64,000 bases of DNA from Candidatus Saccharimonadota bacterium (GTDB taxonomy: Bacteria; Patescibacteriota; Saccharimonadia; Saccharimonadales; Saccharimonadaceae), in the NCBI GenBank assembly GCA_015999875.1, contig JAECRG010000001.1, positions 359,330-423,329 on the forward strand, given 5' to 3'. The translations under genes and the position numbers were made by a program. Each line of letters starts with the position of its first letter. Position 1 is the first letter of the stretch. Below are positions 27,822 through 36,913 of this stretch, piece by piece. The notes under the pieces are model-generated. The model was not told the origin of the DNA, ran no database searches, and saw nothing but the letters and a program-made list of their open reading frames with translations.

Positions 27822-29042
27822 CTAGAGTTGCACCGGCAAAATACCACCGAACCATGCAGCCACGGCAGCAGCAACAGCAAGTAATATGATTACGAAGATA
27901 GCAATTACCCAGCCCCAGCCGGATGATTTCTTTGCAGGATGTTCAATAGGCTGCTGATATGTCTGCGGGTCAAAGATTGCACCAGACTCGTCATCTTCCG
28001 ACGCAGTGCGCGGCTGCTCTTTATATTGCCGTGCGATTGAAGTAGGTCCCGTAGAAGCAGAAGCTGGCTTCGTAGCCGGTTCTGCAGCCTGATCAATAGG
28101 GTCAGGAGTTGTTACTGGCGTTTCACCGGACTCTATGGCCATCAAATCGCTCTGTAGTTCTTCCGGCATTGGTGTGTTTTCAGTCTCTGGTGTAGCGACA
28201 GTTGGCTCCGGGGCTAGTTCCGCCTCAACTTCGGCCACAGCATACTCACCCGCCACTCCAAGTGGGCGCTTCTCAACTTTTGCATCCGCCAAAAACGGCG
28301 AAGTTGCAGGCGCTGCCTCGGGAGTAGGCACTTCCATGTTACCCAAATCTGCAGCGATAGACTCTAGTGACTCTTCGTCGGGAGCTGCAAGTGCTGCAAT
28401 ATCTGGATTTGGCGTCAAATCCATCTCCACTGGCGATTCTGCCAGCTGCGATGCGTCGGCTACAACGGTCGATGTATGACCTTCACTAGCGAGCAGTTCA
28501 TTGATAGCCGCTTCAAGATGTGTATTTGTAGCACTACCACTAGCTAGGGGCTCAGGAAGAGCTGTGTCCTCAGTAGTAACCTGCGCTTCTTCTTGCAACA
28601 CAACCGCCCGCTCATTCGACCGCGGCACCTGCGAAGACGATGGACGCATCACATCCATAAATCGTCCTTCGCGGTGCGGAATTGTACGCCTTGGTGCCTG
28701 CCCGATCTGGGAGGGTGCTGCATCCGTGGTGGGCTCTGACTCAGTAGTTACCTCTGCAGAATCTGGCGTTGTCACAGAGCTCGCACTAGCCGGCTTTCGG
28801 ACTAGCGTCGTACGTGCAAAGCCTGCTGCACTAGGCATAAGACGAGAATGCACTGCATGCGAAGAGATACTTGATAGCGCAGCATCGTCGCTCCTAGTGG
28901 CTGACGAGGGTGTTTGAACCGCATCGACAGAGCCAGCCGGTTCCGGCTGTAACTCCGTCGCACTATCAGTCGCACCGGGTGACGACGTACTGAGAGCTGA
29001 GGCAACTGCCCTGTCCAACTCATCAAAATCAAGATCTTTCAT
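27822..29042 (-). CDS. Low-complexity acidic protein with C-terminal membrane anchor
   Basis: 406 residues. Residues 1-370 are rich in Ala, Pro, Ser, Thr and Glu with no fold I recognise; a single C-terminal membrane span (GWGWVIAIFVIILLAVAAAV, about 376-395) is preceded by Lys, so the long part is likely cytoplasmic. Good SD (GAGGTGGG). Lies 16 nt after tpiA and 25 nt before pcrA in one operon. Such tail-anchored disordered proteins occur in this phylum, but no function is known to me. Confidence 0.75.
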   Translation of the reverse strand: MKDLDFDELDRAVASALSTSSPGATDSATELQPEPAGSVDAVQTPSSATRSDDAALSSISSHAVHSRLMPSAAGFARTTLVRKPASASSVTTPDSAEVTTESEPTTDAAPSQIGQAPRRTIPHREGRFMDVMRPSSSQVPRSNERAVVLQEEAQVTTEDTALPEPLASGSATNTHLEAAINELLASEGHTSTVVADASQLAESPVEMDLTPNPDIAALAAPDEESLESIAADLGNMEVPTPEAAPATSPFLADAKVEKRPLGVAGEYAVAEVEAELAPEPTVATPETENTPMPEELQSDLMAIESGETPVTTPDPIDQAAEPATKPASASTGPTSIARQYKEQPRTASEDDESGAIFDPQTYQQPIEHPAKKSSGWGWVIAIFVIILLAVAAAVAAWFGGILPVQL

Positions 29043-29058
29043 CTGCCCACCTCGCCAT

Positions 29059-29829
29059 TTACTGTGTTATGTTATGTGCCTTTTTGATAATACTTCCAAA
29101 CTCATGGAGTTTGAGACTTGCGCCGCCTATTAGCAGACCATCCACGCCGTTGACATGTAGATAATCGCTTGCACTGTCAGCAGTGACACTGCCCCCATAG
29201 AGTACTCTCACAGAGGCCGCTTTCTCTTTGCCATAAAGGTGCCGAATCTGACTACGAATCGCAAGTACCGCATCTGCCACATCATGAGGAGATGCGTTGT
29301 TACCAGTACCGATTGCCCAGACAGGTTCGTACGCGATCACGATATTATCAATCTCTTCGCTTGTTACATTTGCGAGACCGCCAACCAATTGGTCGTGTAA
29401 AATATCTTTTGTCTCGCCGCTTGTACGCTCACTTTGCGTTTCACCGATACATAGCACTGGAGTAAACTGATTACGAAGAGCTGCATGAACTTTTTCGCGT
29501 GTATCTTTGACTGTCTCGCCAAACACATGCCGGCGTTCAGAGTGCCCGACCAAGGCATACTTCACGAGACCACGTAATTGCGTGGCGGCGACTTCTCCCG
29601 TGAATGCCCCAAAATCACGCCAATAGAAGTTTTGTGCAGCAAGTTTCATCTTATGACGATTTATTTGTAAACTGAGAGGCTGGAGTGCCAGCGCAGTTGG
29701 TGCAACCACGACCTCTACATCACGGTGTCCCTGAATCTCTACGTCAAGCTTATGCAAATACACACTCGCATCGTGTACGTTGAGATTCATCTTCCAATTT
29801 CCAATAATGAGCTTCTTTTGTGCGGCCAT
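29059..29829 (-). CDS. tpiA: Triosephosphate isomerase
   Basis: 256 residues. GNWKMN at 10-15, catalytic His in GHSERR near 98, catalytic Glu in AYEPVWAIGTG near 168-178, phosphate loop YGGSV near 214. Interconverts dihydroxyacetone phosphate and glyceraldehyde 3-phosphate. It follows pgk by 44 nt; the leader of about 45 nt has TACACT but no strong SD. Confidence 0.97.
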   Translation of the reverse strand: MAAQKKLIIGNWKMNLNVHDASVYLHKLDVEIQGHRDVEVVVAPTALALQPLSLQINRHKMKLAAQNFYWRDFGAFTGEVAATQLRGLVKYALVGHSERRHVFGETVKDTREKVHAALRNQFTPVLCIGETQSERTSGETKDILHDQLVGGLANVTSEEIDNIVIAYEPVWAIGTGNNASPHDVADAVLAIRSQIRHLYGKEKAASVRVLYGGSVTADSASDYLHVNGVDGLLIGGASLKLHEFGSIIKKAHNITQ

Positions 29830-29873
29830 CGTGCTTCTAACTACTTATGCTTATTTGTTGTTTTTAGTGTACC

Positions 29874-31100
29874 TTATTTAGGCCCCTCGAGCAACGCTTC
29901 GACACCAGGTAATTTCTTACCCGCCATCAAATCCAAACTCGCACCGCCACCTGTCGAAACATGCGTGAAGCTGTCTCCCTCATTGCCATCCCACTTAAGT
30001 GCGAAATCAGCGGTATCACCACCGCCAACAATCGACGTCATACCCGGAGTAGTAGCAAGAGTAAGCGCGACACGTGCTGAGCCATGAGCAAACTCCGGAA
30101 ACTCAGCGAGTCCCATTGTGCCATTCCATACTACAGTCTTGGCTTTTGCAAGCTCAGTCGTAAACCGTTCGATACTGAGATCACCTATGTCGGCTGCGAT
30201 ATCAGTCTCGCCAATACTGTCGACTTTTTGATTGCGACGTGGTTGTTTGCCGTCAATAGTAGCCGCTACCGCCACATCTACAGGCAAGACCAAAAACTCA
30301 TCGACATGTTCATCACCAACTTTTTTTCGCGCTGCCGCGTAGATTGCATCGAGAGTGACCTGTTGATCGGTCTCGGCTTTACTCCTACCAATATCATTAC
30401 CTTTGTACGCGAGAAATGTGTTGGCCATAGCGCCACCTATCAAGATTTTGTCAGCTTTTTCGACAAATGCCTCGATAACTTTGATCTTATCGCTCACTTT
30501 TGCGCCCCCCATAACTGCATACAGCGGACGCTCTGGTGCCTCCATGGCATCAATAATGATAGTGACCTCACGTTCAAGCAATAGTCCAGAAACGCTAGGT
30601 AAAAAGTGAGTAATAGCCTCGGTACTTGCATGTGCACGGTGAACAACCCCGAAACCGTCTTGTACAAAATAACGTGCTTGTGAGCTCTTGGCTATCTTGC
30701 CCGCAAAAGTACTGTCGTTGGCCTCTTCTTCGGTATGGAATCGCACGTTTTCAAGCAACACCACGTCACCCGGACGAGCAACCTTGACCGCTTGCGTCAC
30801 CTTATCTCCATAGCACGTATCCACAAATTTAACCGGCTGCCCTAGTAGCTCTGCGAGATGCTCCGCCACGGGAGCTAAGCTATATTCCGGGTTTGCCTGG
30901 CCGTCTGGACGACCGAGATGGCTCATAACCACCACTACGCAGCCGCGCTCACGCAGGTATTGCAGTGTCGGTATGCTTGCACGCACCCTTAGATCGTCAC
31001 TAATCTTACCATCGCTTAAGGGCACATTGTAATCTGCTCGTACCAGTACAACCTTGTCGTGTACCGGCACGTCACGAATCGTTAATTTAGAAAAACTCAT
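29874..31100 (-). CDS. pgk: Phosphoglycerate kinase
   Basis: 408 residues. RADYNVPL near 20-27, SHLGRPDG near 60-67, GGAKVSDKIKV near 202-212, and the C-terminal GGGDTA loop near 360. Makes ATP from 1,3-bisphosphoglycerate. Leader of about 22 nt with SD AGGGGTGGG after an extended -10 TGCTACAAT (31136-31128). Clustered with tpiA downstream and pyk upstream. Confidence 0.97.
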   Translation of the reverse strand: MSFSKLTIRDVPVHDKVVLVRADYNVPLSDGKISDDLRVRASIPTLQYLRERGCVVVVMSHLGRPDGQANPEYSLAPVAEHLAELLGQPVKFVDTCYGDKVTQAVKVARPGDVVLLENVRFHTEEEANDSTFAGKIAKSSQARYFVQDGFGVVHRAHASTEAITHFLPSVSGLLLEREVTIIIDAMEAPERPLYAVMGGAKVSDKIKVIEAFVEKADKILIGGAMANTFLAYKGNDIGRSKAETDQQVTLDAIYAAARKKVGDEHVDEFLVLPVDVAVAATIDGKQPRRNQKVDSIGETDIAADIGDLSIERFTTELAKAKTVVWNGTMGLAEFPEFAHGSARVALTLATTPGMTSIVGGGDTADFALKWDGNEGDSFTHVSTGGGASLDLMAGKKLPGVEALLEGPK

Positions 31101-31127
31101 AGCCCACCCCTAATTATCATTAGCGTT

Positions 31128-31136
31128 ATTGTAGCA
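31128..31136 (-). promoter_or_regulatory. pgk extended -10 promoter
   Basis: TGCTACAAT on the minus strand, 27 nt before the ATG; this one has a normal SD leader. Confidence 0.6.
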
Positions 31137-31168
31137 CTTTCTACAAACCGGCGAAAGTCTAATTCAAC

Positions 31169-31201
31169 ATAAAATGCCACTCGCTACGAGTGGCATTTTA
31201 T
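31169..31201 (-). terminator. Terminator between pyk and pgk
   Basis: Perfect 15-bp inverted repeat (31169-31183 with 31187-31201), 3-nt loop, rich in A then T at the ends. Lies 17 nt after the pyk stop, so pyk and pgk are separate transcripts. Confidence 0.75.
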
Positions 31202-31218
31202 ACCCTTTTGGATATGAT

Positions 31219-32628
31219 CTATAGTGCGCGAACGCGAATAGTGTCAGTCTCTCCGATCACACCAGGCTGTTTGCCACTGACAATCACGACAGAGACAGGT
31301 GCCTCTTCACCGAAGTATCCCTGACTATGGAGCTCCTTGGCGACTTCTAGCCCGGCGTTTTCACCGTCCGGATGAACGAAGCTCTTATTTGCATAGCTAA
31401 GTGCCAGCTGCTGAGCGGTGCGTCGCTCGCTAGTGACACTTATGATAGGAAGATTTGGTCGGAACGCAGCGATAGATACAGCCGTTGCCCCAGATCGCGT
31501 CTCCGCTACGATAGCGTTAGCACCCAGCTGTTCAGCCACCTTGACCGCCGCCGCACTGATAGAATTTCGACGCGAAATTGAATCAATTAGCACATTGTCA
31601 AACGTCGCCACAGGAGTATGTTCTTGTGTATAGAGAATCGTCTTCTTCATAGCCTTGACCGTCTCGATAGGATACGAACCATTGGCAGTTTCGTCGCTTA
31701 ACATCACCGTGTCACTACCGAGAATTACAGCAGTTGCCACGTCGCTCACTTCAGCACGAGTTGGCTCTGGCGCATCAACCATACTTGCCATCATCTGCGT
31801 AGCGACGATACTAAGCTTGCCATAGCGACGGCACAAGTCGATAATCTGACGCTGCACCACGGGCACCACTTCAGCACCAGCTTCAACAGCGAGGTCACCT
31901 CGGGCTACCATTACACCGTCGCTAGCCTTGACGATTTCGCGAAGTGCCTCTGGTTTAATGGCAGCTTTTGTCTCAATCTTTGAGATAATCTGCGCACTAC
32001 TACCAAGGCCTACCAAGATTTGGCGTAGATTATTGATATCTTCAGCCGACTGTACGAAACTAAGCGCCACATAGTCGATATCTTTATCAGCACCGTACTC
32101 GATGTCCGCCATATCTTTTGGTGTCAGGATATCACCGCCGAAATCAGTGTCCGGAAGGTTAATTCCCTTGCGACTCATCAATATACCGTCATTTTCTACG
32201 CGAAGCTTGATAGCTGTCTCGGAAGTAATCTCAAGTACAGTCGTACGAACTTTACCGTCAAAGATATAGATAGGCTCGCCCGGTTTGACCTTTTCAGCCA
32301 AATTGTATTGCACGGGTAATACGTTGTCATGGTGCTCAGCTGCATGGTCTAGGATGATCTCGTCGCCAGTCTTTACGACTACGTTTTCGTTGAGTCCACC
32401 GAGGCGGATTTTTGGACCCTGCAGATCTTGTAGAATCGCAACTGGCTTACCAGCTTTTTCGCTTGCAGCACGAATCCATGGAATTTGCTCGTCACGCTCT
32501 TCGTGAGTACCGTGGCTAAAGTTTAGGCGAAAGCCGTTGACACCGGCTTTCATCAATTCTTCTATTTTTTCTGGTGTGCTTGTTACTGGGCCAAGCGTAG
32601 CCAAGATTTTGGTTCGTTTAAATATCAT
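31219..32628 (-). CDS. pyk: Pyruvate kinase
   Basis: 469 residues. RLNFSHGTHEER near 33-44, metal site with KIETKAA near 219, VARGDLAVE near 239-247, ATQMMASM near 275. The C-terminal allosteric domain is present in standard length. Last ATP-forming step of glycolysis. The ATG is 6 nt from an extended -10 box that overlaps the end of the GH5 gene. Confidence 0.97.
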   Translation of the reverse strand: MIFKRTKILATLGPVTSTPEKIEELMKAGVNGFRLNFSHGTHEERDEQIPWIRAASEKAGKPVAILQDLQGPKIRLGGLNENVVVKTGDEIILDHAAEHHDNVLPVQYNLAEKVKPGEPIYIFDGKVRTTVLEITSETAIKLRVENDGILMSRKGINLPDTDFGGDILTPKDMADIEYGADKDIDYVALSFVQSAEDINNLRQILVGLGSSAQIISKIETKAAIKPEALREIVKASDGVMVARGDLAVEAGAEVVPVVQRQIIDLCRRYGKLSIVATQMMASMVDAPEPTRAEVSDVATAVILGSDTVMLSDETANGSYPIETVKAMKKTILYTQEHTPVATFDNVLIDSISRRNSISAAAVKVAEQLGANAIVAETRSGATAVSIAAFRPNLPIISVTSERRTAQQLALSYANKSFVHPDGENAGLEVAKELHSQGYFGEEAPVSVVIVSGKQPGVIGETDTIRVRAL

Positions 32629-32634
32629 TGCCCC

Positions 32635-32643
32635 ATTGTATCA
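32635..32643 (-). promoter_or_regulatory. pyk extended -10 promoter, leaderless
   Basis: TGATACAAT on the minus strand; hexamer 32640-32635; 6 nt to the ATG at 32628; overlaps the GH5 stop codon at 32641-32643. Confidence 0.6.
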
Positions 32644-33675
32644 TTTTTTGACCCCTGATAGAAGTCCTTTTTCGACTATGTCTCGATAATTCCATCCGCC
32701 CGGTGCCTCCGTCTTGTACGACCAATATATATGCGCAAGTGCATCCTCGTACATATCCAACTGCACCTGTAGATGATCTTTTTCGGCTACATGTAGTGCC
32801 TGATCTCCCAATTTCTCATACGATTCCTTCGCAAGAGTCATACTCCACTCACCTATAATCACCGGATGGATTTTTTGGAGCCACTCGAGCGTTCGAGCTC
32901 TCCTCTGAACTTTTTTATAATACTCGTTAAGGGTAGATAGCTTTTGCCAATTGACACCGAACGAATACCAGTGAATATCCATAGCAACCCGCTGGCTATG
33001 ATTGTCCCACAAAGCGCCGGTAAGCAGCCAGGGCCTAAAAGCATCCGAAAAGACAACATATACGTCATCAGGTAAGATCTTCAGTACTTTGCGATAAGCT
33101 TTGAAATAATATTTACGCAAAGACCATTGGGTGCTCCAAGAAAAGTTTGGCTCATTAATCACTTCAAATCCCCAAAGCGCCGGTGAGTCTTTGTAGCGCT
33201 CAGCCGCATTCACACATATAGCGACAGACGCTCGCCGAAACTCCGCATCATCAAACCACTTCATTTCACCTTTTCGACCACTATGGTCACTGCCATTTTG
33301 CGAGCCAGGTAGCGCATGCAAATCCAGCAATACTTTTATTTGATATTTCTCAGCCATCCGCATAGCCCAATCGAGCTCATCGAGTCCACCGACATACTCA
33401 CTCGTGTCGCGAAATAGCCAATAGCCAAATGGGATTCGTACCAACTCGACGTCGTGGGCTGCGAGCCATACAAAGTCTGATTCTTGTATAAATGTGCGAC
33501 GATGCTTGCGAATTCGCTTCCTGCCCTTTTCGGTCTGAGACAACGTATATTCATCGCGAGCACCATCAATACCTTTAAAAAGGCTGGGCGTCATCCACTG
33601 TTCGACGATAAGCCAACCACCTAAATTCACACCTCGTAGTGCGCGATGTTTCATATACTTTTTAGTATACGTCAC
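32641..33675 (-). CDS. GH5-family glycoside hydrolase, exo-beta-1,3-glucanase-like
   Basis: 344 residues (GTG 33675) or 337 (ATG 33654). The front RGVNLGGWLIVEQWMTPSLF is the hallmark start of the fungal-type GH5 exo-1,3-beta-glucanases; DLHALPGSQNGSDHSG, the acid/base Glu in VINEPN near 176 and the nucleophile Glu in IIGEWS near 280 are all present. No signal peptide is visible, so it would be cytoplasmic or exported in another way. In an organism with a small metabolism it may release glucose from beta-glucan or oligosaccharides to feed the adjacent glycolytic genes (inference). ATG 33654 lies 10 nt after TATACT. Confidence 0.86.
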   Translation of the reverse strand: MTYTKKYMKHRALRGVNLGGWLIVEQWMTPSLFKGIDGARDEYTLSQTEKGRKRIRKHRRTFIQESDFVWLAAHDVELVRIPFGYWLFRDTSEYVGGLDELDWAMRMAEKYQIKVLLDLHALPGSQNGSDHSGRKGEMKWFDDAEFRRASVAICVNAAERYKDSPALWGFEVINEPNFSWSTQWSLRKYYFKAYRKVLKILPDDVYVVFSDAFRPWLLTGALWDNHSQRVAMDIHWYSFGVNWQKLSTLNEYYKKVQRRARTLEWLQKIHPVIIGEWSMTLAKESYEKLGDQALHVAEKDHLQVQLDMYEDALAHIYWSYKTEAPGGWNYRDIVEKGLLSGVKK

Positions 33676-33698
33676 CTCTTTACGGATTGGGAGAAAAC

Positions 33699-33707
33699 TG
33701 CTACAAT
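33699..33707 (+). promoter_or_regulatory. Extended -10 promoter upstream of tRNA-Glu
   Basis: TGCTACAAT; predicted start about 126 nt before the tRNA. The leader holds a hairpin around 33750-33770 (TATGG, TCC / GGA, CCATA). Nothing else seen in 33676-33839. Confidence 0.5.
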
Positions 33708-33839
33708 ACTTCGGAGTTGATTCACGTCATGTGGGCCGACATGAAGCCTTATATGGATCCTTCGGACCATATGAGCCTCAAATTTCTCAGGATAGTTCAA
33801 AAATATATACACATTTTTGCAACTTTCCACTCAAAATTT

Positions 33840-33914
33840 GGTCTCATCGTCTAACGGTTAGGACACCAGGTTTTCATCCTGGCAATCGGAGTTCGATTCT
33901 CCGTGAGATCACCA
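33840..33914 (+). tRNA. tRNA-Glu (TTC)
   Basis: Cloverleaf: acceptor GGTCTCA / TGAGATC, anticodon stem CCAGG / CCTGG with loop TTTTCAT, anticodon TTC at 33873-33875, T loop TTCGATT, CCA encoded at 33912-33914. A terminator hairpin begins at the CCA itself. Confidence 0.96.
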
Positions 33915-33954
33915 AAGTAAAATACCTATCCTCGCGATAGGTATTTTACTTTGG
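33912..33954 (+). terminator. Terminator hairpin starting at the tRNA-Glu CCA
   Basis: Perfect 19-bp inverted repeat (33912-33930 with 33936-33954), loop CTCGC. The 5' arm begins with the CCA of the tRNA, so the mature 3' end is inside the stem until processed. Confidence 0.8.
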
Positions 33955-34030
33955 TTAGTTTTCACAAAAAACCAAACTTCGTGGATGCGTAATCAGACAG
34001 TAAACCGAGCGAAGACAACTCACTCCCTCA

Positions 34031-34059
34031 TTGACACCTGCTCCGCTTTCCCGGACAAT
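34031..34059 (+). promoter_or_regulatory. Likely promoter of the MMPL gene
   Basis: TTGACA (34031-34036), 17-nt spacer, GACAAT (34054-34059). Leader about 32 nt with a weak AACGAGGA ribosome site. Confidence 0.5.
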
Positions 34060-34097
34060 AAATATAAGTACTACAACAGAATATAACGAGGACACTA

Positions 34098-36497
34098 ATG
34101 GGGAATTTTCTACTGAAACTGGGCGGACGTGCGTTTGAACTAAAATGGGCAGTCATCGCTATCTGGCTTGTCATCCTAGCTGGACTTGGTGGCACAGCAC
34201 TATATTACATGAAGCCAATGTCGAGCAGTATTTCGATACCAGGCACAGAAGCGCAGAAGACGTTTGATCGCTACGGGGAACTTTTTCCAGATGAAGGCAA
34301 AGGTTCCGGCCGTATAGTATTTTCTGTAGAAAAAGGTGCGTCACTTGACAACTACAAACAACCAATCAACGAGCTACTAGCTAAGATCAAGGGTGTTGAT
34401 AATGTCACTGGTATCGTGAATCCGTTTGACAACCCCTATGGAGTGACCGATGATCGCCGCATTGGCTATGCTGTTATACAGATGGAAGGTGAAACAGGCT
34501 CGATCAGCCAGACGACGACAGACAAAATCGAAACACTCACCAAAGACGCAGCTACTAGCGGGCTCGAGATCAATCGCGGAGGTGACCTCAACCGCAAAGT
34601 TCCAGATGAGATTCTCGGCATAGGCGAAATTGCCGGTGTGCTGATTGCACTCATGGTGCTTGTTATCACCCTTGGCTCACTTGTGGCAGCTGGCATGCCC
34701 CTCATCACGGCACTCGTAGCCGTGGGGGCAAGTGCAGCAGGCCTTTTCTCGCTCAGCCAGGTTATCGACATAAACTCCACTACACCCGCACTTGCCGTCA
34801 TGCTTGGACTTGCCGTAGGTATCGACTATTCACTCTTTATTATCAATCGCTACCGAAGTCTGCTCCTCGAAGGCTATGACTATAAGACAGCGGCGTCTAG
34901 GGCGATTGCCACTGCTGGTAGCGCAGTGCTATTTGCAGCAGCTACAGTGGTGATCGCGCTATCTTCGCTTGTTGTTATCCAAATTCCTTTCATGACAACC
35001 ATGGGCCTCACCGCTGCCGCAACCGTGGCCGCGGCAGCCATAATTGCCGTCACACTCATACCTGCCATGCTCGGTATCGCTGGTAGTCGGATTTTCCGTG
35101 GCAAAACTCGCCAACGTATTATCAAGGCCCAAAAAATAGGTGTCAAACACAACGAACATGCACCGCATACTTCTCGCTGGTGGAAATGGGGGAATTTCCT
35201 TACAAAGTACCCATACGCTATCATCGCAGTCTGCGTACTTGCTATCGCTATCGTCGCCTACCCAGCAAAAGACATGAAATTAGGCCTACCTACCGATGAA
35301 TATGCTGCAGTAGGCACGACCGAGCGCCGTGCATACGACTTACTCGCAGAAGGATTCGGCTCAGGTTTCAATGGCCCGCTCCTGGTACTCGTAGAAAACA
35401 TGCCCGCGACTAGTGACGCTGATCGAGAAGCCGTGCGCAAACCAATCATGGACGAATTCAACAAGCGTGTAGCCACTGAAGAAGCGGCGGCGACCGCACA
35501 GCTACAGACGCAAGCAGCACAAATCACCTCTCCAGAAGAGTATATGGCCTTTGAACAGCAAGTCGCAGCAGCCCAAGCAGAAGGCGAGCAAAAGAAACAG
35601 GCAGCGCTGTCCGAAGTTGAGAAACAAATCGACAGCTACGCACCACTATATAAATACAACCAGATCGCCAATCGCATAGCGAAGCTCGACAACGTCAAAC
35701 AAGCGCTACCCGCTGCTACTGCGGAAGATGGCAAAGTTGGCGTTATTCAGGTCATACCAAAGACAGGTCCCTCAGACCAAGCTACCACTGATCTAGTGGC
35801 AAGCCTACGCGACGTAAACTCACAGCAAGATTTCATTCAGCATAAGGGGGCTACTATTGGCGTCACAGGCGCCACAGCGATGCAGATTGATATCAACAAA
35901 AAGCTTGCCGACGCACTACCGATCTACCTAGCAGTGGTGGTAGGCCTCTCACTCGTACTCCTCGTCGTAGCGTTTCGCTCCATCCTCGTGCCACTCAAAG
36001 CTACACTTGGATTCCTACTCTCTGTCGCTGCTATGTTCGGTGCGCTCGTAGCGGTATTTCAGTGGGGCTGGTTTGGCATCGCCGAAGCGCCCGGACCTAT
36101 CGTCAGTATGATTCCTATCATTGCTATCGGAATTCTATTTGGTCTAGCTATGGACTACGAGTTCTTCCTGGTATCTGGCATGCATGAAGCACACAACCAT
36201 ACACGCGATGCCCACAAAGCAGTACTTCGAGGATTCCACCAAGGTGCTGCAGTAGTAGTTGCAGCTGGCGCAATCATGGTATCAGTGTTTGCGGGCTTCA
36301 TCACAAACCACGACACAACCATACAAGCACTTGGATTTGCTCTTACGATCGGTATCTTGGTAGACGCCTTTATCGTCCGCATGACTATCGTGCCAGCTGT
36401 CATGCAACTGCTGGGTAGCAGTGCATGGTGGCTGCCAAAATGGCTTGATCGCCTACTTCCTCATATTGCTATCGAAGGTGAAGCAAAGCATAAGTAG
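34098..36497 (+). CDS. MMPL/RND family transporter
   Basis: 799 residues in the usual MMPL layout: membrane span (15-37), first extracytoplasmic domain (38-170), spans 2-6 (about 175-335) containing GLAVGIDYSLFIINRY, a basic cytoplasmic linker, span 7 (about 375-392), a second extracytoplasmic domain with an Ala/Gln/Glu-rich coiled coil (about 455-520), and spans 8-12 with IGILFGLAMDYEFFLVSGMHEA. The paired Asp-Tyr motifs (GIDYSLF, AMDYEFF) are the proton-relay sites. These proteins export lipids, siderophores or drugs; the substrate cannot be told. Single gene. Confidence 0.93.
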   Translation: MGNFLLKLGGRAFELKWAVIAIWLVILAGLGGTALYYMKPMSSSISIPGTEAQKTFDRYGELFPDEGKGSGRIVFSVEKGASLDNYKQPINELLAKIKGVDNVTGIVNPFDNPYGVTDDRRIGYAVIQMEGETGSISQTTTDKIETLTKDAATSGLEINRGGDLNRKVPDEILGIGEIAGVLIALMVLVITLGSLVAAGMPLITALVAVGASAAGLFSLSQVIDINSTTPALAVMLGLAVGIDYSLFIINRYRSLLLEGYDYKTAASRAIATAGSAVLFAAATVVIALSSLVVIQIPFMTTMGLTAAATVAAAAIIAVTLIPAMLGIAGSRIFRGKTRQRIIKAQKIGVKHNEHAPHTSRWWKWGNFLTKYPYAIIAVCVLAIAIVAYPAKDMKLGLPTDEYAAVGTTERRAYDLLAEGFGSGFNGPLLVLVENMPATSDADREAVRKPIMDEFNKRVATEEAAATAQLQTQAAQITSPEEYMAFEQQVAAAQAEGEQKKQAALSEVEKQIDSYAPLYKYNQIANRIAKLDNVKQALPAATAEDGKVGVIQVIPKTGPSDQATTDLVASLRDVNSQQDFIQHKGATIGVTGATAMQIDINKKLADALPIYLAVVVGLSLVLLVVAFRSILVPLKATLGFLLSVAAMFGALVAVFQWGWFGIAEAPGPIVSMIPIIAIGILFGLAMDYEFFLVSGMHEAHNHTRDAHKAVLRGFHQGAAVVVAAGAIMVSVFAGFITNHDTTIQALGFALTIGILVDAFIVRMTIVPAVMQLLGSSAWWLPKWLDRLLPHIAIEGEAKHK

Positions 36498-36529
36498 TTT
36501 GCGATATATAAAGCTTTAGTATATAGCCA

Positions 36530-36558
36530 TTGACTTTTTCGTCATTTTGTGATAGTAT
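36530..36558 (+). promoter_or_regulatory. Strong promoter with no downstream gene
   Basis: TTGACT (36530-36535), 17-nt spacer ending TGA, TAGTAT (36553-36558): both -35 and extended -10. It drives the candidate small RNA at 36565-36693. Confidence 0.7.
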
Positions 36559-36564
36559 GTCATT

Positions 36565-36693
36565 AGCAGTGGAGAGTGTGTGGAACATCACGTCTTCACC
36601 TTGGGAACGTTAAAAATCAGGCTATGTCTTGTATATAGTCTGCAAACGTAGCAATGAATCCACCGAGACCCACAGGCAACTCGTGGGTTTTTT
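36565..36693 (+). ncRNA. Candidate small non-coding RNA
   Basis: About 129 nt between a strong promoter and a hairpin with a six-T tail. No open frame of any use. Possible pairings: GTGGA (36569) with TCCAC (36659), ACGTT with AACGT, and GGCTAT with ATAGTC around an inner loop, giving a long bulged rod. The overall shape is compatible with a 6S-type RNA, but I see no conserved 6S sequence, and SRP, tmRNA and RNase P signatures are absent. Confidence 0.5.
36668..36693 (+). terminator. Terminator of the candidate small RNA
   Basis: ACCCAC (36668-36673) / GTGGGT (36683-36688), 9-nt loop, T tract 36688-36693. A second hairpin GCTGC-GTTT-GCAGC follows at once. Confidence 0.75.
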
Positions 36694-36791
36694 GCTGCGT
36701 TTGCAGCTGTACGAATGAATTCTTTTTCAGAAATGTGAGAGATATTCGCGTACAAGACGTGAACTAGAAGAAATTAATCTCTCCTATGCGA

Positions 36792-36841
36792 GGAGCAGCT
36801 TATCGCACGATAATTCATATTGTCGTCCGGTAAGCTGCTCC
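36792..36841 (+). other. Long hairpin in the leader of the GC-rich two-gene island
   Basis: GGAGCAGCTTA (36792-36802) pairs perfectly with TAAGCTGCTCC (36831-36841). A second GC-rich part follows to 36900 (GGCAGT / ACTGCC and CCCGCGGG). It ends at the AAGGAGAG ribosome site of the 36914 gene, so it could control translation. Rest of 36694-36791: nothing recognised. Confidence 0.45.
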
Positions 36842-36913
36842 CCAACCCGGGGCAGTACCGCATGGGCAACTAAACACTGCCTGCACCCGCGGGCCCCGAG
36901 TAAGGAGAGAAGC

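Noticed and set aside
33741-33854. 38-codon frame ahead of tRNA-Glu
   Set aside because: It runs into the tRNA, has no ribosome site, and is better explained as leader sequence.
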